Below are positions 7,366 to 14,725 of a stretch of 39,314 bases of DNA, one piece after another. Below the pieces are notes generated by a model that was given only the letters and a program-made list of their open reading frames with translations, was not told where the DNA came from and ran no database searches. Every line of letters starts with the position of its first letter. Within the stretch, counting starts at the first letter, position 1. Origin of the DNA: UBA288 sp964461885 (lineage in GTDB: Archaea; Halobacteriota; Methanomicrobia; Methanomicrobiales; Methanospirillaceae); the NCBI GenBank assembly GCA_964461885.1, contig CAYWVY010000010.1, forward strand, positions 1-39,314. The letters run 5' to 3'. The translations under genes and the position numbers were made by a program.

Positions 7366-8502
7366 TCATCCGAGTTCGTCCCAGCGACCGCGTCGCTGGA
7401 ACACGACGACGCCGATCGCGATCACGGCGATGACCACGATCACGATGATGTACGGCAGGAACCCACCGCCGTCGGAGTTCGCGGTCGCGGACGCATTCCC
7501 AGATGTATTCGACCCGCCTGCGAACTGGGACTTGAGGTCGACCGAGTCGTTGTAGGCATCGAGCGCCTTGGATGCGGATTCGTTCGCCCGGATCCGGGCC
7601 TGGTTGACGTTGCCGTCGGCCTGGCTGTCACGCGCGCTCGTGAGCAACTGATCAGCGCCCTCGCGCTTGACCGTGATCGCCGCGACGCGCGGGTCGTTCG
7701 CAAGCTCTTTGTTCGCCTTGAAGAAGGTCAGCATCTCGTCGACGTTCCGGATCTGCGCGGCTGCCCGGTCGATCTCTGCCTGGGCGCTGGCCAGGTCGAG
7801 GCTGCTTGTCGCCTCGTCGATCAGGTCCTTCGCCCTCTGGGCCGTGCTGCTCTGCATCGAGATGTTCCCGGACTCCGCACTCTTCAGGAGCCTGTCCGCC
7901 TCGGCGTACTTCCGCTCCGCCTCGGTCGTGTTCGCCCCCCGGGCGGTCCGCTCGTCGATCGCCGAACGGAGTTGTCCGAGCGAGGTCCGTGCCTCCTCCA
8001 GGCCGCGGGCGACGTCCTCGGGGTTCACGATCTTCTTGATGATCGTGTATCCGCCGTTCTCATCACGGACCTTGCTCGACTGATCGAGGTGCTGGAACCG
8101 GAGCACGGTTAGGTTCTGGGTCGTGCTGACGTTGGGAACGGTGCCGTCGAGCGTTACATGGAGCTTGACCGAGTTCTCCTTCGGGTACTCGAGCTCGAAA
8201 CCGCTGATCTTGAAGAACTTGCCGTAGCCCTCGGGCTTCGGATTCTCGTTGCCGCTGATCACAACGGCCCAGTTCCATCGCGGGTTCTCGAGCTCCGAGA
8301 AGAGGGAGAAGGTGTCCTGTGTCGGGAAGGAGGTCCCGGAGGTCGTGGGGAAGTCGACAACTGCACTGACCGTGACCGGAACGCCGGCCTGGAGGTCTCC
8401 GTCGGGGGTCACCTCGGCGGTCTCTACCTTGTAGGCACTGCCGGCGGCCGCGAGGCCGCAGGCGAGCAGCAGGATGATTGCGATGCGAATGAGCGCGTTC
8501 AT
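7366..8502 (-). CDS. Secreted, membrane-anchored coiled-coil glycoprotein encoded next to cetZ
   Basis: The 378-residue protein starts with a Sec signal peptide (MNALIRIAIILLLACGLAAAGSA), has a beta-rich ectodomain to about residue 150, then a long helical, alanine- and charge-rich coiled-coil region (about 155-310), a Ser/Asn/Gly linker (GGSNTSGNASATANSDGGG), one transmembrane helix (about 347-368) and a short basic cytoplasmic tail (QRRGRWDELG). Many N-glycosylation sequons (NVS, NLT, NTT, NIS, NES, NDS, NTS, NAS) suit a surface glycoprotein. Its ATG overlaps the end of cetZ by 4 bases, so the two are translated together. A protein with an outside ectodomain and a short inside tail coupled to a cytoskeletal tubulin is suggestive of envelope-cytoskeleton linkage, but that is inference. 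No named family recognised. Confidence 0.78.
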   Translation of the reverse strand: MNALIRIAIILLLACGLAAAGSAYKVETAEVTPDGDLQAGVPVTVSAVVDFPTTSGTSFPTQDTFSLFSELENPRWNWAVVISGNENPKPEGYGKFFKISGFELEYPKENSVKLHVTLDGTVPNVSTTQNLTVLRFQHLDQSSKVRDENGGYTIIKKIVNPEDVARGLEEARTSLGQLRSAIDERTARGANTTEAERKYAEADRLLKSAESGNISMQSSTAQRAKDLIDEATSSLDLASAQAEIDRAAAQIRNVDEMLTFFKANKELANDPRVAAITVKREGADQLLTSARDSQADGNVNQARIRANESASKALDAYNDSVDLKSQFAGGSNTSGNASATANSDGGGFLPYIIVIVVIAVIAIGVVVFQRRGRWDELG

Positions 8503-9686
8503 GGGGTCTTCTCCGTCTCCTTTTCGAACAGCGGTTCGATGCCGTCCTCGAACATGGTGCGGACGTCCGGCTTCTGCTTTGCGAGCTCCTCCTTCGTCTC
8601 CTTCGCCATCTCGAGGAGGTCGCGGATGCGCGGGGCATCGCCGATCGAGGCCAGCACCACGACTGCGGCGATGTAGTTCGACCGGATCGGGTAGTCGCCT
8701 GAGCGGATCTCCTCGGCGTCGAGCTGTTCCTCGATCCAGGCGCGGGCCGTCTCGACGCCCTTCCGGTCCATCTCCTCGGGCGGCCCGACCAGCAGGATCA
8801 GGGCGCGGTTCGCGGAGCGGTAGTTGCAGGGGAGGGTGAGCCGGCCGAGGACAGCCGACCGCACCAGCGAGACGATCTTTGCCGAGCGGTCGTCGCCGAG
8901 GAGCTGCTGGCCGGCCGGCTCCTTCGCGCGAAGGCCGCGAAGAAGGCCACTCAGCGGCCCCTGTTTCTGCTTGAGCCGGGGGCTGATCGCCTCAGTCTTG
9001 GCGAACCCGACGGTCGTAATCCCCCCGCCGCGGAGGGTGTTGATGATCTCGGACGAGTCGACGACCATCTCGCCGACGCCGCTCTGCCCGACCTCGCCGG
9101 CCCGGAAGAGGACGCCGAACCGGCGGACGATCTCGTCGTTGATCCGGTCGTACGCGGTCTTGATCGACTCGCCCTCCTTGCGCCATGCCGCGTTGTCGAA
9201 GATGAACGTGTTGTCGGCGACGTTGACGAGGGTCGTGAGCGAGCGCGCCGCGTTGTACGAGTAGAGCCGGCCCTCGTCAGGCGAGGGGATGATCCCGATC
9301 GTATAGACCGGCTCCTCGTACAGGTTCTTGAGGGCCTGTGCCAGGACAGGTGTTCCGCCCGAGCCGGTGCCCCCGCCGAGGCCGGCCACGATCACAAACG
9401 CGTCGATGTCGTGCGTCCCGATCGCCTCGATCGCGGTCACGATTGGGTCGATCTCCTCACGCGTGATCTTCGCACCGAGCGCGTTCTCGGTGCCGACGCC
9501 GTGGCCCTTGACCACCGTCTGGCCGATCAGCACGCGGTCCTTCATCGGGATCTGCTTGAGGCCGAGCAGGTCCGTCCTGGCCGTGTTCACGGCGATTGCG
9601 CGGAACAGGTTCGTCTTGTCCTGCTCAATGAACATGTCGACGACCTTCCCTCCGGCCTGGCCGAAACCGATGAAGAAGACCCTCAT
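8499..9686 (-). CDS. cetZ: CetZ-type tubulin/FtsZ-superfamily GTPase
   Basis: A 395-residue tubulin-superfamily protein. The N-terminus MRVFFIGFGQAGGKVVD carries the GFGQAGGK form typical of archaeal CetZ rather than the VGVGGGG form of FtsZ. The tubulin signature GGGTGSG is at residues 104-110, followed by the NAARSL segment and a C-terminal activation domain ending in a lysine/glutamate-rich tail. CetZ proteins polymerise with GTP and control cell shape or motility in haloarchaea; cell division is normally left to FtsZ1/2. The start ATG has a strong GGAGGGAG binding site nine bases upstream. It is first in a minus-strand operon with a surface coiled-coil protein (4-base overlap) and a polytopic membrane protein. 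A glutamine/lysine-rich insertion (RLKQKQGPLSGLLRGLRAKE) lies near residue 240. Tubulin/FtsZ membership is certain; the CetZ subgroup is very likely. Confidence 0.9.
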   Translation of the reverse strand: MRVFFIGFGQAGGKVVDMFIEQDKTNLFRAIAVNTARTDLLGLKQIPMKDRVLIGQTVVKGHGVGTENALGAKITREEIDPIVTAIEAIGTHDIDAFVIVAGLGGGTGSGGTPVLAQALKNLYEEPVYTIGIIPSPDEGRLYSYNAARSLTTLVNVADNTFIFDNAAWRKEGESIKTAYDRINDEIVRRFGVLFRAGEVGQSGVGEMVVDSSEIINTLRGGGITTVGFAKTEAISPRLKQKQGPLSGLLRGLRAKEPAGQQLLGDDRSAKIVSLVRSAVLGRLTLPCNYRSANRALILLVGPPEEMDRKGVETARAWIEEQLDAEEIRSGDYPIRSNYIAAVVVLASIGDAPRIRDLLEMAKETKEELAKQKPDVRTMFEDGIEPLFEKETEKTP

Positions 9687-9802
9687 CCCCTGACTCCCTC
9701 CGACGGATCCATGTGACGTACTATGAGCCGCGCACCTTTATGAGGTTTTATTCGCCCTCACAAACGTTCTTATCCCTTTTGCATTATACCTTCTATCCAG
9801 TC
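9687..9802. promoter_or_regulatory. Divergent promoter region between cetZ and the glycan operon
   Basis: This 116-base gap is AT-rich compared with its flanks. On the plus strand, TTCTTATCC (about 9764-9772) and GCATTATACC (9781-9790) are TATA-like candidates for the gene at 9803. On the minus strand, GAATAAAACCTCATAAAGG (about 9738-9756) is a candidate for cetZ, whose binding site GGAGGGAG lies directly before its ATG. Confidence 0.5.
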
Positions 9803-11035
9803 ATGAAGTGCTGCATCGTCGGAGGAGGCCTTACCGGGCTCGTAGCGGCCCATTCTCTCTCCGCCGGGCACGAGGTCGTGCTGTACGAACGCCACCCCGT
9901 TCTCGGCGGATGCCTCTCCTCGATCGATCGCGGCACCTACACCATCGAGTCCTTCTACCATCACTGCTTCGAGGGCGACCGCCACCTCTTCGGCCTGCTT
10001 GACCGGCTCGGTCTGCGGGACGAGCTCGAGTGGCGAACAGGCACGACCGGATACCACGTGAACGGCCGGTCGTACCCGCTCTCGACGCTTCCCGAGATCG
10101 TCGCCTATCCGCATATGACCGTGCTCGACAAGGCCCGGCTCGGCTGGTTGATGCTCCGTGCGGGCAAGCTCGACAGGACCGCGCTCGACGACGTGACCGC
10201 GCAGTCGTTCATCCTCGATCACCTGGGCCACTCGGTCTACACCTCGTTCTTCGAGCCCCTGCTCCGGTCGAAGTTCGGACCGATGCAGGATCGGGTCTCG
10301 GCCGCGTGGCTCCTCTCCCGGATCGCGATCCGCTCGAACCGCTCGCCCGGCGGTGAGCGGCTCGGATACCTGCGCCACGGCTACGCGTCCCTGGTCGAGG
10401 GGCTGCGCGCGGCGATCGAGGAACAGGGCTGCACGGTCGTGACCGGAACCCCGATCGAGTCGATGGAGCACGACGGGGCGTCGTGGACCGTCCGGGGCGA
10501 ACGGTTCGACACGGTCGTCTCGACCATCCCGCCCCAGCTCCTCGCCGAAATGACCGGGCTTCCGCTGGCCCCGATCCCGTACCAGGGGGCGGCCTGCATG
10601 ACGCTCGCGCTCGATCGCGAGGTCACGAACGGCATCTACTGGCTGAACATGAAGGACGAGGCCCCGTACGGCGCCGTGGTCTCGCACACGAACTTCGTGC
10701 CGGTGGAGCGCTACGGCGAGCACCTGGTCTACCTCGCATCGTACTACGCGGGGGAGCTCCCGGCCGGACACGGCAACCGGATGCTCGCGGACTTCTGCGA
10801 CCGTTTCGGCGTGGCGCGGGACGAGGTCCGCTGGCACCACCTCGAGGTCGACCCGTATGCAGGTCCGGTCTACGAGACCGGGTACCGGCGGCTGATCCCG
10901 GAGTATGCCCAGGACGGCCTCTTCATGGCCGGCATGTTCTCGCGGCCGAACTACCCGGAGCGGTCGATGGAGGGCTCGATCGTCGCGGGCGAGGAGGTCG
11001 CGGCCGCCGCGGGGAGAGACACTCCGCATGGGTGA
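9803..11035 (+). CDS. FAD-dependent amine-oxidase-fold oxidoreductase
   Basis: A 410-residue flavoprotein of the amine oxidase/protoporphyrinogen oxidase superfamily. The N-terminus MKCCIVGGGLTGLVAAHSL is a classic dinucleotide-binding GxGxxG fold followed by ExHPVLGG (FAD ribose and loop), and the C-terminus DGLFMAGMFSRPNYPERSMEGSIVAG is the second FAD-contact motif. The chosen ATG 9803 places the Rossmann motif at the N-terminus; the longer in-frame extension crosses the promoter region. Relatives include sugar mutases and polyprenyl or carotenoid desaturases. The substrate cannot be read from sequence, but the gene leads an operon with a family 2 glycosyltransferase (8-base overlap), so modification of a lipid-linked sugar or the lipid carrier is plausible. 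Confidence 0.82.
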   Translation: MKCCIVGGGLTGLVAAHSLSAGHEVVLYERHPVLGGCLSSIDRGTYTIESFYHHCFEGDRHLFGLLDRLGLRDELEWRTGTTGYHVNGRSYPLSTLPEIVAYPHMTVLDKARLGWLMLRAGKLDRTALDDVTAQSFILDHLGHSVYTSFFEPLLRSKFGPMQDRVSAAWLLSRIAIRSNRSPGGERLGYLRHGYASLVEGLRAAIEEQGCTVVTGTPIESMEHDGASWTVRGERFDTVVSTIPPQLLAEMTGLPLAPIPYQGAACMTLALDREVTNGIYWLNMKDEAPYGAVVSHTNFVPVERYGEHLVYLASYYAGELPAGHGNRMLADFCDRFGVARDEVRWHHLEVDPYAGPVYETGYRRLIPEYAQDGLFMAGMFSRPNYPERSMEGSIVAGEEVAAAAGRDTPHG

Positions 11036-11744
11036 GATCGAACTGACGGCGGTGCTCCCGGTCTACAACGACCGCACCGCGCTCGAGCGGGCGATCCCGG
11101 TCTCGCTCGAGGTCCTCGAAGACTGTGCCGACCAATTCGAGCTCGTGGTGGCCGAGGACGGGTCGACCGACGGCTCGGCCGAGTTCGTCCGCGAATACGG
11201 CGCACGCGACCCGCGGGTCCGGCTCTTTCACTCGGACGAGCGGCTCGGTCGGGGCCGGGCCCTGGACCGCGCGTTCCGGGCCTCCGGCGCGACGGTTGTC
11301 TGCTACTACGACGTGGACCTCGCGACCGACATGCGCCACCTGAAGCCCCTTGTCTCCGCGATCCGCGACGGGGCCGCGATGGCGACCGGTTCGCGCCTGA
11401 TGCCCGGGTCGGAGATCGTCCGGTCCGGCGGGCGCGAGTTCGCGAGCCGCGGGTACAACCGGCTCGTCCGGACGGTGCTCGGCTCGCGCCTGTACGACCA
11501 CCAGTGCGGGTTCAAGGCCTTCGACCGGGCACGGCTCCTGCCGCTCCTGGACCGGGTCCGGGCCCCGCACTGGTTCTGGGACACCGAGGTGCTCGTCCGG
11601 GGACAGCACGCGGGGTACCCGGTCGTCGAACTCCCGGTCCGCTGGACCGAGGGGCCCGGGACGACGGTCCGGCCGAAGGACGTGATCGAGATGGGAAGCG
11701 CCGTCTTCCGTCTCTGGTGGCAGATCCATGTGGCGAAAGATTAG
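11028..11744 (+). CDS. Family 2 glycosyltransferase, dolichyl-phosphate sugar synthase-like
   Basis: The 238-residue enzyme has a GT-A fold: TAVLPVYNDR at residues 6-15, VAEDGSTDGS near 42-51 (nucleotide binding), YYDVDLATD near 97-105 (the DxD-type metal site) and DHQCGFKAFDR near 160. The chosen ATG 11028 overlaps the preceding flavoprotein by 8 bases. Enzymes of this type move a sugar from a nucleotide donor to dolichyl phosphate on the cytoplasmic face of the membrane. It lacks its own membrane domain, but the very next gene, overlapping by 17 bases, encodes an AglD/UPF0104-type membrane protein. In haloarchaeal AglD the two modules are in one protein, so this pair looks like a split version. 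Sugar specificity unknown. Confidence 0.85.
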   Translation: MGEIELTAVLPVYNDRTALERAIPVSLEVLEDCADQFELVVAEDGSTDGSAEFVREYGARDPRVRLFHSDERLGRGRALDRAFRASGATVVCYYDVDLATDMRHLKPLVSAIRDGAAMATGSRLMPGSEIVRSGGREFASRGYNRLVRTVLGSRLYDHQCGFKAFDRARLLPLLDRVRAPHWFWDTEVLVRGQHAGYPVVELPVRWTEGPGTTVRPKDVIEMGSAVFRLWWQIHVAKD

Positions 11745-12699
11745 CGCTATCGTTATCCCGACTGTGATCGCGGTCGCGCTGATCGCGTACATGCTCGTAC
11801 CGATCTGGGCGGACCTGCTCGCGGCAATCCAGACTGCCGTCCCCGTCTACCTCGTGGCAGCGGTCGCGGTCTGCATCGTGGCCTGGGCCCTCCGGGGCTG
11901 GCGGTACAAGCTGATCCTGAACGGGCTCGATATCCGGCCGACCCTCGGGTTCGCGATGGCCTGCATCTTCGTCTCGCAGACCGCGAACCTGGTGATCCCG
12001 GCCCGCCTCGGCGACCTGGTCCGGGTCTTTCTCCTCAAGCACCAGCACGAGACGACCTACTCGCAGGGGGTCTCCTCGATCCTGGTCGAGCGGATCTTCG
12101 ACATCCTGACCGTGGCCCTACTCGGACTCGTCTCCATCCCCTTCTTCCTGAACTTTCCCACGGAGTACTACGCTTTGATCGTCATTCCGCTGATTGGAGG
12201 CGTGGTCTTCTTCGCCGTGCTCCTGTTCGCCGGGCGGCTCCGTTCGGAGAACCGGGTGCTCGGGATCATCCTCCAGATGCTCGACGAGATCCGGACGGTC
12301 TCGCTCTCACTTCGCTCGATGCTGCTCCTCGGCGGGGTCTCGATCGTGATCTGGCTCGTGGACATCGCCGTCTGCATCTTCGTGATCCTGATGTTCCACG
12401 CGCCGCTCGACATCGCGAGCGTGGTGCTTGCAATCGTGGTCGGCAACCTGGTCAAGGCCGTTCCGATCACGCCCGGAGGGCTGGGCACCTACGAGTTCAC
12501 AGTGGCGGCCATCCTGGAGCGCGGCGGGATACCTCACGTCACCGCAACGCTCATCGCGTTCATCGACCACCTGATAAAGAACATGATCACGGTCATCGGC
12601 GGCGTGGTCTCGGTCTACGTCTTTGGGGACTGGATGGTCGACGTGCTGAAAAGGGTCTTCGACCGCAGGGTGGTGAAGGGGGAGTCGCTTGGGGATTGA
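11728..12699 (+). CDS. UPF0104/lysylphosphatidylglycerol-synthase transmembrane-family protein (AglD-like membrane module)
   Basis: A 323-residue integral membrane protein with about eight hydrophobic helices. Family marks include the ALRGWRYKLILNGLDI segment near residue 55, ARLGDLVRVFLLKHQ near 93-107 (the conserved RxGDLxR-like cytoplasmic element), SILVERIFDI near 120 and the PGGLGTYEF motif near 250. Members of this family are predicted lipid-linked-substrate transporters or partners of glycosyltransferases; in Haloferax a homologous domain is fused to the GT2 domain of AglD. It overlaps both neighbours (17 bases with the glycosyltransferase, 11 with the DUF2298 gene), so translation of the set is coupled. 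A flippase or membrane anchor for the glycosyltransferase is inferred. Confidence 0.82.
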   Translation: MWRKISAIVIPTVIAVALIAYMLVPIWADLLAAIQTAVPVYLVAAVAVCIVAWALRGWRYKLILNGLDIRPTLGFAMACIFVSQTANLVIPARLGDLVRVFLLKHQHETTYSQGVSSILVERIFDILTVALLGLVSIPFFLNFPTEYYALIVIPLIGGVVFFAVLLFAGRLRSENRVLGIILQMLDEIRTVSLSLRSMLLLGGVSIVIWLVDIAVCIFVILMFHAPLDIASVVLAIVVGNLVKAVPITPGGLGTYEFTVAAILERGGIPHVTATLIAFIDHLIKNMITVIGGVVSVYVFGDWMVDVLKRVFDRRVVKGESLGD

Positions 12700-14722
12700 G
12701 GCGCAGCTCCTCGCGGTGATCGCCTGGCTCGCGGTGATCAAAGTCGTGCAGCTCGCGCTCTGGCCCGCGCTGGCCCCGCTCTTCGGGCGGTACGCCTACC
12801 CGGTCTCGTTCTCGGCCTCGGTGCTCGGGCTCTCGCTCATCGCCTGGTACCTCGGGGTTGCCGGGCTGCCCGTGCAGCTCGCGCTCGTCCCGTTCCTCGC
12901 CCTGCTCGCCTGGTTCGCCTACCGCCGGGCGTATACACGCGAAGTCGTCGCCGAGCACTGGCGCTGGGACGCGGTCTTTCTCGTCCTCTTCGTATTCCTG
13001 CTCGAGTGCCGGTACATCAACCCGTCGGCCTCGTTCGCCGAGAAGTTCATGGATCACGGCTTTGTCGCCTCGATCATGAGGACGCCTGTCGTGCCGCCCC
13101 TGGACCCCTGGTTCGCAGGCGGCCACCTGAACGTCTACTACTACTACGGCTCCTGGATCATGGGCGTGCTCGGCCTCTCGACGGGGGTGCCGTCGCGCCT
13201 GGTCTTCAACCTGGGCCTCCCGACCGTGATCGCGCTCGCGGGCGTGAACTGCTACATGGTCGGCCATCTCCTGCTCGACCGGTTCCGCTGGCTCCCCGTC
13301 CTGCCCCTGATCCTGCCGAACCCGGCCTCGGTGGTGCTCGCGGCCCAGGGGGTCCCGCTCTCAACAGTCGCCTGGGACAGCACCCGCGTGATCACGGACA
13401 CTATCAACGAATACCCGCTCTTCTCGTTCACCTGGGGAGATCTCCACGCCCACGTGATCGGGATCTTCAACCAGGTCTTCCTGGTCGCACTCCTCGTCCT
13501 CGCCCTCAGGTGCTGGCCGCAGCTCTCGGAGCGGGCCCGCGTGGCTCTGATCGGGCTCGTCGCCCTCTCGCTCGGCGCGATGCCGGGGATCAACTCCTGG
13601 GACGTCCTGCTCTACGGCCCGATCACGCTCCTGGTCGCGGGGCTCATCTGGCGCCGCCACCGGCACGACGCCGACAGCGGGCGGGTCACGCCGCTCTATC
13701 TCCTGGTTGCCGGCCCGATCCTCGCTATCGCGCTGTACGCGCCGTACTACCTCTCGTTCGCGAGCTCGGGGATCAAGGGGGTCGGTCTCGTCACCGCACC
13801 CTCGGACCCGGTCCAGTTCCTGCTCGTGCACGGCTTCTTCCTCGGTATCGCGTACCTGGCCTGCATTCCCGACCTGCGGCGGCGGCCGTACCTGCTGGCG
13901 GCGGCCCTGCCATTCCTGCTCGGCGGCTACGTGGCGGCGGCGATCGCGGTCGTACCGCTCGCGTGCCTGGCGCTTCGGATCGCCGCACGTGACGAGCGCT
14001 GGCGGCCCGAGGACCTGCTCGTCGCGCTCGGTCTCGCGATCGCGCTCTTCTGCGAGCTCGTCTACCTCAAGGACAACATGGGCGACCAGTACTTCCGGAT
14101 GAACACGGTCTTCAAGTTCTACATCGGGGTCTGGCTCCTGCTCGGCACCGGGACCTTCGTGATGGCCGGCCGCTTCCTCGGCCGGTCGGCAATCACGGAG
14201 CGGGTGGACCGGGTGCCGTCCGCAGCACGCCGCGGGATAGCGGTGGCTGTGCTCGCTCTCCTGCTCGCAGCCCCGTTCATGGCGGCCGGAAACATCACGC
14301 ACCCGACCTACACCCTCGACGGGCTCGCGTTCCTCGACCGCGACCATCCGGGGGACGCGGAAGCGATCCGGTACCTGGAGGCCCTCCCCGGTCGCTACGT
14401 TATCGTCGAGGGCCGGGGCGACGACTACTCCTATGCATCCCGGGTCTCGTCGTTCACAGGGATGCAGGCCGTGATCGGCTGGACCTTCCACGAGTTCATG
14501 TGGCGGAACGACTATGCCCCGATCCAGGAACGGATGGCCGATGTCCGCGCGGCGTACGAAGACCCGGCGCGGACCGTCGGGGTGATGGAGAAGTACGGGG
14601 CCGACCTGCTCTACGTCGGGGACTTCGAACGCGAGACCTACCAGGTCACCCTCCCCGCGACGGGGCTCGACTCGGTCTACGACCGGGACGGCGTCCAGAT
14701 CTACCGGCGCGCGGAGGCATAG
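12689..14722 (+). CDS. DUF2298 ('YYY') multi-pass membrane protein, first copy
   Basis: A 677-residue membrane protein of the Chloroflexi/archaea YYY family, named for tyrosine runs such as NVYYYYGSW here. A TTG at 12689, 11 bases inside the preceding gene and after an AAGGGGG binding site, is the likely start. Around a dozen or more helices are followed by a soluble C-terminal domain from about residue 540 (LDGLAFLDRDHPGDAEAIRYL onward, shortened here). Conserved points shared with the adjacent paralogue are LDPWFAGG (Asp139), GAMPGINSWDVLLYGP, YFRMNTVFKFY and the GDDYSYASRVSSFTG block. The topology and an early loop Asp recall GT-C glycosyltransferases that use lipid-linked sugars; this is inference, as the family has no established function known to me. 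Confidence 0.85.
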   Translation: MGIEAQLLAVIAWLAVIKVVQLALWPALAPLFGRYAYPVSFSASVLGLSLIAWYLGVAGLPVQLALVPFLALLAWFAYRRAYTREVVAEHWRWDAVFLVLFVFLLECRYINPSASFAEKFMDHGFVASIMRTPVVPPLDPWFAGGHLNVYYYYGSWIMGVLGLSTGVPSRLVFNLGLPTVIALAGVNCYMVGHLLLDRFRWLPVLPLILPNPASVVLAAQGVPLSTVAWDSTRVITDTINEYPLFSFTWGDLHAHVIGIFNQVFLVALLVLALRCWPQLSERARVALIGLVALSLGAMPGINSWDVLLYGPITLLVAGLIWRRHRHDADSGRVTPLYLLVAGPILAIALYAPYYLSFASSGIKGVGLVTAPSDPVQFLLVHGFFLGIAYLACIPDLRRRPYLLAAALPFLLGGYVAAAIAVVPLACLALRIAARDERWRPEDLLVALGLAIALFCELVYLKDNMGDQYFRMNTVFKFYIGVWLLLGTGTFVMAGRFLGRSAITERVDRVPSAARRGIAVAVLALLLAAPFMAAGNITHPTYTLDGLAFLDRDHPGDAEAIRYLEALPGRYVIVEGRGDDYSYASRVSSFTGMQAVIGWTFHEFMWRNDYAPIQERMADVRAAYEDPARTVGVMEKYGADLLYVGDFERETYQVTLPATGLDSVYDRDGVQIYRRAEA

Positions 14723-14725
14723 GCG

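Noticed and set aside
8499..9686. Calling the tubulin homologue FtsZ
   Set aside because: The N-terminal GFGQAGGK form and long C-terminal half match CetZ better than the cell-division FtsZ.
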